A DNA stretch of 6,371 nucleotides from Candidatus Hebobacteria bacterium (GTDB taxonomy: Bacteria > Armatimonadota > Hebobacteria > Hebobacterales > Hebobacteraceae), in the NCBI GenBank assembly GCA_029821235.1, contig JALGTT010000076.1, positions 1-6,371 on the forward strand. The letters run 5' to 3'. The translations under genes and the position numbers were made by a program. Numbering within the stretch: position 1 is the stretch's first letter; every line of letters starts with the position of its first letter. The notes beneath the pieces were generated by a model. That model searched no databases and was not told the DNA's origin. It worked only from the letters and a program-made list of their open reading frames with translations. Of the stretch, positions 1-4,076 are shown piece by piece.

Positions 1-181
1 CAGCCCCTCGCCCACGTCCGCTCCGATCACGTACTCCTTGCCCTGCTCGGGCTTGCGCCACACCAGCAGCCGCGCCGGGCCGACGGCAGCCACTGTCCCC
101 CTTGGGGGGGTTCTTCTTTGCGGTGTCCAGCAGGATGATGCCGGCCTTGGTCGTCTTCCTCGGGTTCGCGCGGCACCACCA
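1..181 (-). pseudogene. Frame-broken fragment resembling the phage terminase large subunit (start of nuclease domain); runs off left edge
   Basis: Translating the minus strand from about base 103 down to 1 gives a continuous, GC3-rich frame containing RLLVWRKPEQGKEYVIGADV. The YVIGADV-type strand, with an Asp after a short hydrophobic stretch and preceded by a VW..PEPG-like turn, resembles the first strand of the RNase H-like nuclease domain of large terminase subunits, where that Asp binds metal. Upstream, the coding-like frame is a different one (NPRKTTKAGIILLDT, about 167-123), so a shift is needed at the C7-A2-G5 run near 97-110. That upstream frame meets a TAG at 182-184 with no start codon between. 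The ATPase half expected before this region is absent. It is therefore a remnant, or a real gene damaged by assembly errors. The family call rests on a short stretch; the decay is clearer than the identity. Confidence 0.45.
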
Positions 182-199
182 CTAATCCGCTCAATGGCT

Positions 200-640
200 T
201 CAGGATTTCACGTCCACTCCACAAGTGTCATGATTCGTGAGAGCGTGCCCTGGCACATCGTTCTGGCCCCCTCGGCGGGAGGCTACGAGGCCCGCTGAGG
301 GCCGGGCGAGCTTCGCTCTTCCCTCCACGATGTCCGAGAGGGCCTGCTCCAGAAGTCCGCCCCCGTTCGGCTTCCAGTGGCCGCCCCACACCGCGATCAA
401 CTGCTTTGCCCGCTGGCCAACGCCGTTGGCAAGCGCGAATCTGCCGAATCGCGCCTTTGCCCACTCGATCGTCCGCGCCTGCCGCTCGCGCTCCCGGTCG
501 CTCCGAGTCAGCCACCGGCGCGGCCGGGGACGCGGGCCAGACGGCTGGCGCATCGAAGGCCGGCGCTCCGGCGAGGTCCACACATGTGCCAGCGCGTCTT
601 CACGCGCCCTTTGCGAGGATGAGGTCTGAAGTGCGGTCAT
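200..640 (-). CDS. Unrecognised basic protein, 146 aa, last gene of the glycosyltransferase operon
   Basis: I do not recognise this protein. The start is ATG at 640, because AAGGGAGG (649-656) sits 8 bases upstream; a GTG at 649 lies inside that SD site and is unlikely. Residues 1-56 are Arg/Pro-rich and probably disordered. Residues 57-114 look like a folded, mostly helical core with Trp and Arg/Lys residues (TIEWAKARFGRFALANGVGQ, then AVWGGHW and LLEQALSDIVEG). The last 30 residues look less like conserved coding sequence. Codons in the core prefer G/C at the third position, which supports this frame over the overlapping ones. There is no signal peptide, membrane helix or catalytic motif. 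It overlaps the 3' end of the barrel gene by 41 bases, so translation may be coupled. Phage-like sequence follows directly, so part of it may be phage-derived or fused at a junction. Confidence 0.5.
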   Translation of the reverse strand: MTALQTSSSQRAREDALAHVWTSPERRPSMRQPSGPRPRPRRWLTRSDRERERQARTIEWAKARFGRFALANGVGQRAKQLIAVWGGHWKPNGGGLLEQALSDIVEGRAKLARPSAGLVASRRGGQNDVPGHALTNHDTCGVDVKS

Positions 641-1766
641 CTCCAACACCTCCCTTCTCGCCAGCGTCCAGCGCCGCGGTCTGCCCGCGGTCGGAGTTCT
701 CGAGCATCTGCTGCGACAGCCTCTGCTTTGCCTCGTACAGGGACAGATGGGCCAACAGCATCGAGATGCACGACTCCGCCCCTCGATTGAGGTTCACCCC
801 GGATGCCGTGAGCGCGTCGAAGCAGCCATCCGTCTCCGGGTCGTACAGCGACCGGCCGTTGCTGTTGCGGCCGTGGAACCACTCGTAGCACACCGCTGCC
901 GTTCTCAGGTACTCGATCTCTCCGGTGGCATCGAAGCCGGCGAGCAGCGCCTCCACCATGGAGGCGGCGTCGATCGGCTGTTGATCATAGGCAGGAGGCG
1001 TCACCTCCCCCGCGCGATGCCACCCGTGATTGCCGACCAGTTGCAGCACCCCATGCGCCAGGGTGCGGCCGCACAGAAACTTCAACGTGCGGCGCGCCAC
1101 CCGCTGGAACTCGGCATTCTCGGTGAGTTGATATGCCCGGAAGAGAGCCTCCGGGAGCGTGGCATTCGCGTAGGTCATATCCGGCAACAGCCAGTCCCAG
1201 TCCGGCCGCGCATGCTCCCGATAGCAGGCCACCAGATCCTCTCCAAGGGCGGCCGCCAGGGCCCGCGCCCGCTCCGACTCCTCGGGCCTCGCCATCGCCC
1301 AGGTACGCAGCGCGATCAGGCTCAGCGCCTTGCCCCGCGGGTGTTCGAGGTGTTCCACATGAGGCAAGGCCTGGTGCAGCATCCTCTCCGCCGGGCCTGC
1401 CAACCCCGGCTGCGGAGGCGCGTAGAGGACATAGGCGAGCGCGTGCAATGCCCGCCCGAAGCAGTCCTCCGAGCCTACCTCGTCCAGTGGGCGGCGCTCA
1501 TAGCCGATGAAATTGTGGAAGCGCCCGTCCTCCCGCTGCGCGAACATCAGAAATGAGAGATAGCGGGTTGCCAAGTCCCGGCTGAGCGCGTCGCCGTGCA
1601 ACTGGTGATACTTGCATGCCACCACCAGGGCGCGCGCGTTGTCATCCGTCGTGTATCCGGAGCGGTAGTCCGGCACCGCGTAGTTCGCGTGCTGGATGAT
1701 GCCGAAACAATCAGTCAGCCGCTGCAAGTGCGCCAGCGACATCCGCTTGTCGCCGTTCACGAGCAT
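600..1766 (-). CDS. Six-hairpin (alpha/alpha barrel) glycosidase-like protein, partner of the adjacent glycosyltransferase
   Basis: This 388-residue protein resembles the domain found C-terminal to GT-B glycosyltransferases in some longer bacterial proteins. Visible marks are LAHLQRLTDCFGIIQHA (11-27), YAVPDYRSGYTTDDNARAL (29-47), a Trp/acid patch WDWLLPDMTYANATLPEAL (190-208), YDQQPIDAASMVEA (260-273) and GVNLNRGAESCISMLLAHL (323-341). Alternating helices with conserved Asp, Trp and Asn fit an (alpha/alpha)6 barrel; any hydrolytic or phosphorolytic activity is unproven. There is no signal peptide, so it is probably cytoplasmic. The start is ATG at 1766, set by AGGAGG 8 bases upstream, rather than the GTG at 1847 or ATG at 1793. 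It overlaps the glycosyltransferase by 56 bases in another frame. Residues 350-388 are a low-complexity tail beyond the recognisable domain. The family resemblance is fairly sure; substrate and reaction are unknown. Confidence 0.8.
   Translation of the reverse strand: MLVNGDKRMSLAHLQRLTDCFGIIQHANYAVPDYRSGYTTDDNARALVVACKYHQLHGDALSRDLATRYLSFLMFAQREDGRFHNFIGYERRPLDEVGSEDCFGRALHALAYVLYAPPQPGLAGPAERMLHQALPHVEHLEHPRGKALSLIALRTWAMARPEESERARALAAALGEDLVACYREHARPDWDWLLPDMTYANATLPEALFRAYQLTENAEFQRVARRTLKFLCGRTLAHGVLQLVGNHGWHRAGEVTPPAYDQQPIDAASMVEALLAGFDATGEIEYLRTAAVCYEWFHGRNSNGRSLYDPETDGCFDALTASGVNLNRGAESCISMLLAHLSLYEAKQRLSQQMLENSDRGQTAALDAGEKGGVGDDRTSDLILAKGA
649..656 (-). promoter_or_regulatory. Shine-Dalgarno site for the 146-aa gene
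   Basis: The minus strand reads AAGGGAGG with 8 bases to ATG at 640. The site lies inside the 3' coding part of the barrel gene, so the two genes share bases and probably ribosomes. It decides the start of the small gene. Confidence 0.65.
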
Positions 1767-3036
1767 GCCAACCACCTCCTTCGTGATCAGCATACGGCGC
1801 GCGCCGGTCTCCCACCAGCGCGGCCTCGGATACCGCAACGCGTTCACTCGCCGCCTCGGCGCACAGATCCACGAATCGCTGAGCGACCACCGGCCAATAC
1901 ATGCCGCGGCCGTAGGCCCGGGCTCTCGCCTCGAGGGCCGCCTGGAGGGAGGCGTCCGCCAGTATCTCGTTCACGGCCCGGGCTATTGCGCCTGGATCGC
2001 GGAACCCCACCAGACGCCCGCGGCCGTCCGCAAGCAGAAAGCGCGCGTAGAGATACGGGGTCGAGACGATCGCCTTCCCCGCGGCCATCGCATAGGCCAG
2101 CGTGCCGCTGCAAATCTGCGCCGGATTGAGGTACGGCGTAATGTAGATATCCGTCGCGGCCAGATACCGGATGATATCCGCCTTGGACTGATACGCGTTG
2201 ACGAACCTCACGCAGTCCGCGATGCCCAGATCATCGGCCAGGGAGGCCAGGTGATCGCGGTATGTCTCCCGGTGAGATCGCTGTATGCCCGGATGGGTCT
2301 TGCCGATGATGAGATAGATTACCTCCGGGTGCTCGCGCCGGATCGCAGGCAGCGCCCGCAGCACATATTCGAGGCCCTTGCCCGGTCCCACCAGGCCGAA
2401 GGTGGAGAGGACCTTCCGCCCGGAGAGCCCGAGCGCGGCCTTGATCTCGTCGGCGTCATCCTTTGCCGGCGGCGGCGCGCCGTGATGGATGAAGGCAACT
2501 GTGTCCCCGTCTATCCCATAGGTATCGCGGAGGATGTCCCGCGCCAGATCGTTCATCACCACGACCCGTTGGGACCGCTCCGCCAGCCGCCGGATGGTGG
2601 CTCTCTCCTCCTCGGAGGGATCGGGCAGCACCGTGTGGAGAGTGGTGACCACCGGCTTGTCCAATCGGTCGAGCAGGGACCAGAGACCGATTCCCTTCGG
2701 CCCGCCGCAGATCCCGAACTCGTGCTGGATGCTCACTACGTCCACCGGCGCATGGTTCAAGTAATCCCCAACGCGCGCCCAGTCCTTCGGCGAATCCTCG
2801 CGGAGGAGTTGTGCCACGGGCCACTGGTAGTCGTGCGGCTCGTCTTGTCTGGTGATCGCCACCACCAACGGATCGCCAGCCATGGGGTGGGCATAGGCGT
2901 TGGTCAGGACGTCCTCGCAGAAGGTGGCAATTCCGCACTGGCGAGGCGGATAGGTGCTCACATAGCCGATGCGGACGCGTCCGTCCGGCGATCCATCGGC
3001 CAGAAGCGCATTGTATCGGTCATCCCTGTGCAGCAC
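1711..3036 (-). CDS. GT-B fold glycosyltransferase (GT4-like, family 1 type)
   Basis: This 441-residue enzyme should move a sugar from a nucleotide-sugar donor to a glycan acceptor; donor and acceptor cannot be read from the sequence. The N-terminal Rossmann half begins VRIGYVSTYPPRQCGIATF (21-39), a family signature, followed by VVSIQHEFGICGG (100-112) and VVTTLHTVLPDPSEEE (129-144). The C-terminal half opens with STFGLVGPGKGLEYVLRALP (211-230), the donor phosphate-binding turn with Lys220, then ITPYLNPAQICSGTLAYAMA (299-318). The usual GT4 EX7E glutamates are replaced there by Gln307 and Tyr315, which I recall as normal for this subfamily. The start is GTG at 3036, because AAGGAGGG lies 8 bases upstream; the TTG at 3108 and ATG at 3057 precede or overlap that site. 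There are no membrane segments. It lies 68 bases after the recombinase and overlaps the barrel gene by 56 bases. Confidence 0.88.
   Translation of the reverse strand: MLHRDDRYNALLADGSPDGRVRIGYVSTYPPRQCGIATFCEDVLTNAYAHPMAGDPLVVAITRQDEPHDYQWPVAQLLREDSPKDWARVGDYLNHAPVDVVSIQHEFGICGGPKGIGLWSLLDRLDKPVVTTLHTVLPDPSEEERATIRRLAERSQRVVVMNDLARDILRDTYGIDGDTVAFIHHGAPPPAKDDADEIKAALGLSGRKVLSTFGLVGPGKGLEYVLRALPAIRREHPEVIYLIIGKTHPGIQRSHRETYRDHLASLADDLGIADCVRFVNAYQSKADIIRYLAATDIYITPYLNPAQICSGTLAYAMAAGKAIVSTPYLYARFLLADGRGRLVGFRDPGAIARAVNEILADASLQAALEARARAYGRGMYWPVVAQRFVDLCAEAASERVAVSEAALVGDRRAPYADHEGGGWHARERRQADVAGALAAAD
1775..1780 (-). promoter_or_regulatory. Shine-Dalgarno site for the barrel gene
   Basis: The minus strand reads AGGAGG, within GAAGGAGGTGG, with 8 bases to ATG at 1766. 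It is a full match to the 16S tail and lies inside the end of the glycosyltransferase gene. It rules out the longer upstream starts and suggests translational coupling. Confidence 0.8.
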
Positions 3037-3043
3037 ACTGGAT

Positions 3044-3051
3044 CCCTCCTT
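3044..3051 (-). promoter_or_regulatory. Shine-Dalgarno site for the glycosyltransferase
   Basis: The minus strand reads AAGGAGGG. Its AGGAGG core (3045-3050) is 8 bases from a GTG codon at 3036. The in-frame ATG at 3057 is immediately upstream of this site and has no SD of its own, so the GTG is the better start. Just upstream, 3061-3104 is about 90% G+C and may fold in the mRNA. Confidence 0.8.
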
Positions 3052-3104
3052 TCCCATCGCCCGCGCCGACGGCCTCCCCCTGCCCGCGGCCCGGCCCGGT
3101 CCCC

Positions 3105-3968
3105 TCAATACCGCTGCTCGGTGTATCTCGCTGCGGCTCTCAGGTCCTGTGCGCCCTGCAGGCGGTACCGCTCCACAGACCGCGCGGTCCTCAACCCCAG
3201 CAGGCGTTGCAGGTGGCTCAATTCCATCCCTGCGGCGCTTCGGTGCACGCCGAATGTGTGCCGCAGGGTGCGCAGAGAGCCCTTCACACCAGCCGCCTTG
3301 AAATGGCGGGCGAAGACGCCCTGGATGGTCCGCACCGCGAGCCGGCGGCCCGTCCTGGCAACGAACAACGCCTCGCTGTCATCCGTCCGCGAGGCAAGAT
3401 ACGCAGCCAGCGCGTCGGAGGCCTGTTCGGAGGGATAAACCGGCAGCCGCTCCCCCGAGCGGTTCACCAGCAACTCCATACCCTCCTCCGCCTCCCGGAG
3501 GTCGCTCCGGTCGGCCGCCACCAACTCCGACACCTTGATGCCGGTGGACAACAACAGCAACATGATGGCGGTATCCCGCAGGTTGCCCTCCAGCACCGTC
3601 AGCAGAGCGCGTATCGCCTCCCGGGACAGGTACGGGGTCTGGCTCTCCGCCACCGCCACAGTTCTGAGGTGGGCCGCGATATTTCTGCCCTCCCGCCCGG
3701 CGATGGGACGGTGCCATCGGTAGAAGGCTCGCAACGCGGCCACCCGCACATTGTGCGTGGCGGGCGACGCTCCTCGCTCCCGTCTCTCGCCCAGATACCG
3801 CTCCAGGTCCCCGGGAGCCAGTTCGGCCAGCGAGACAGGGGCGGCCCAGGCGCTCAGCGCGTCGATCTCCGAGCAGTAAGTGCGAACCGTGCCCGGAGAC
3901 CGCCCCTCTCTCGTCAGCCATTGACCAAAGGCCGCGGTCAGTTCTCCGCGGGCCGACGCTCCTCTCAT
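3105..3968 (-). CDS. Tyrosine recombinase/phage integrase family protein, XerC/D-sized, with degenerate active site
   Basis: This 287-residue protein has the two-domain Xer layout. The SAM-like core-binding domain (about 8-95) contains FGQWLTREGRSPGTVRTY and THNVRVAALRAFYRWH. The catalytic domain (about 110-287) contains LLLLSTGIKVSELVAADRSD (137-156), SLRTLRHTFGVH (231-242) and LQRLLGLRTARSVERY (253-268). Aligned by eye to XerD, Arg236 of box II and the nucleophile Tyr268 are present. The box I Arg is Lys145, the beta-hairpin Lys is Asn169, the His of HxxR is Arg233, and the His/Trp of the LGH motif is Leu259. It may therefore be a weak or inactive recombinase, perhaps a DNA-binding regulator. 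ATG 3968 is the only good start and has no SD, fitting the near-leaderless promoter. It is first in a co-directional operon; no tRNA or att-like repeat is visible beside it. Confidence 0.85.
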   Translation of the reverse strand: MRGASARGELTAAFGQWLTREGRSPGTVRTYCSEIDALSAWAAPVSLAELAPGDLERYLGERRERGASPATHNVRVAALRAFYRWHRPIAGREGRNIAAHLRTVAVAESQTPYLSREAIRALLTVLEGNLRDTAIMLLLLSTGIKVSELVAADRSDLREAEEGMELLVNRSGERLPVYPSEQASDALAAYLASRTDDSEALFVARTGRRLAVRTIQGVFARHFKAAGVKGSLRTLRHTFGVHRSAAGMELSHLQRLLGLRTARSVERYRLQGAQDLRAAARYTEQRY

Positions 3969-3977
3969 TGCGGTGAT

Positions 3978-4006
3978 AGCATAGCGCGCTTACCGCGGTC
4001 TGTCAA
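3978..4006 (-). promoter_or_regulatory. Sigma70-type promoter for the recombinase and probable downstream operon
   Basis: On the minus strand, TTGACA (4001-4006) is a perfect -35 box. A 17-base spacer leads to TATGCT (3978-3983), a 4/6 match to TATAAT. Normal spacing puts the transcription start at about 3971, three bases before the ATG at 3966-3968. The message would be nearly leaderless, which agrees with the absence of an SD site there. The local drop in GC also fits a promoter. Transcription could continue through the glycosyltransferase, barrel and 146-aa genes, since I see no terminator between them. Confidence 0.75.
3992..3999. promoter_or_regulatory. ACCGCGGT palindrome in the promoter spacer, possible operator
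   Basis: A perfect 8-base palindrome sits between the -35 and -10 boxes. CCGCGGT recurs upstream at 4047-4053 in the same gap. The placement would suit a repressor or self-regulation by the recombinase, but such short GC palindromes also arise by chance in this base composition. Confidence 0.25.
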
Positions 4007-4076
4007 GCGTCTAATGTACTATTATACGCCATAGCCCAACGGGAATCCGCGGTGTCCGGTGGCCGCAACAGGGGGG

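Noticed and set aside
97..110. CCCCCTTGGGGGGG as a terminator stem
   Set aside because: The two-base gap cannot form a hairpin loop without unpairing the stem, and it lies within coding-like sequence.
747..1556. 269-codon plus-strand open frame
   Set aside because: It lies wholly antisense to the barrel gene, and shows no domain signal or SD-led start.
3037..3108. Glycosyltransferase starting at TTG 3108, overlapping the recombinase stop
   Set aside because: It would put an Arg/Gly/Pro-rich stretch before the family's conserved start and place the strong SD site inside the coding region; GTG 3036 fits better.
1696..3438. 580-codon open frame on the plus strand
   Set aside because: It is antisense to the well supported glycosyltransferase and recombinase genes. 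Its composition is rich in Arg, Pro and His with no recognisable motif, typical of shadow frames in GC-rich DNA.
4021..4026. Perfect TATAAT on the minus strand in the 108-base gap
   Set aside because: No acceptable -35 box lies 16-18 bases upstream (the bases there read CGGATT or similar), and no extended TG is present. The TTGACA/TATGCT pair nearer the gene is better.
3969..4076. Integration site or tRNA beside the recombinase
   Set aside because: No tRNA-like cloverleaf and no long direct repeat is visible in the gap; only short CCGCGGT matches are present.
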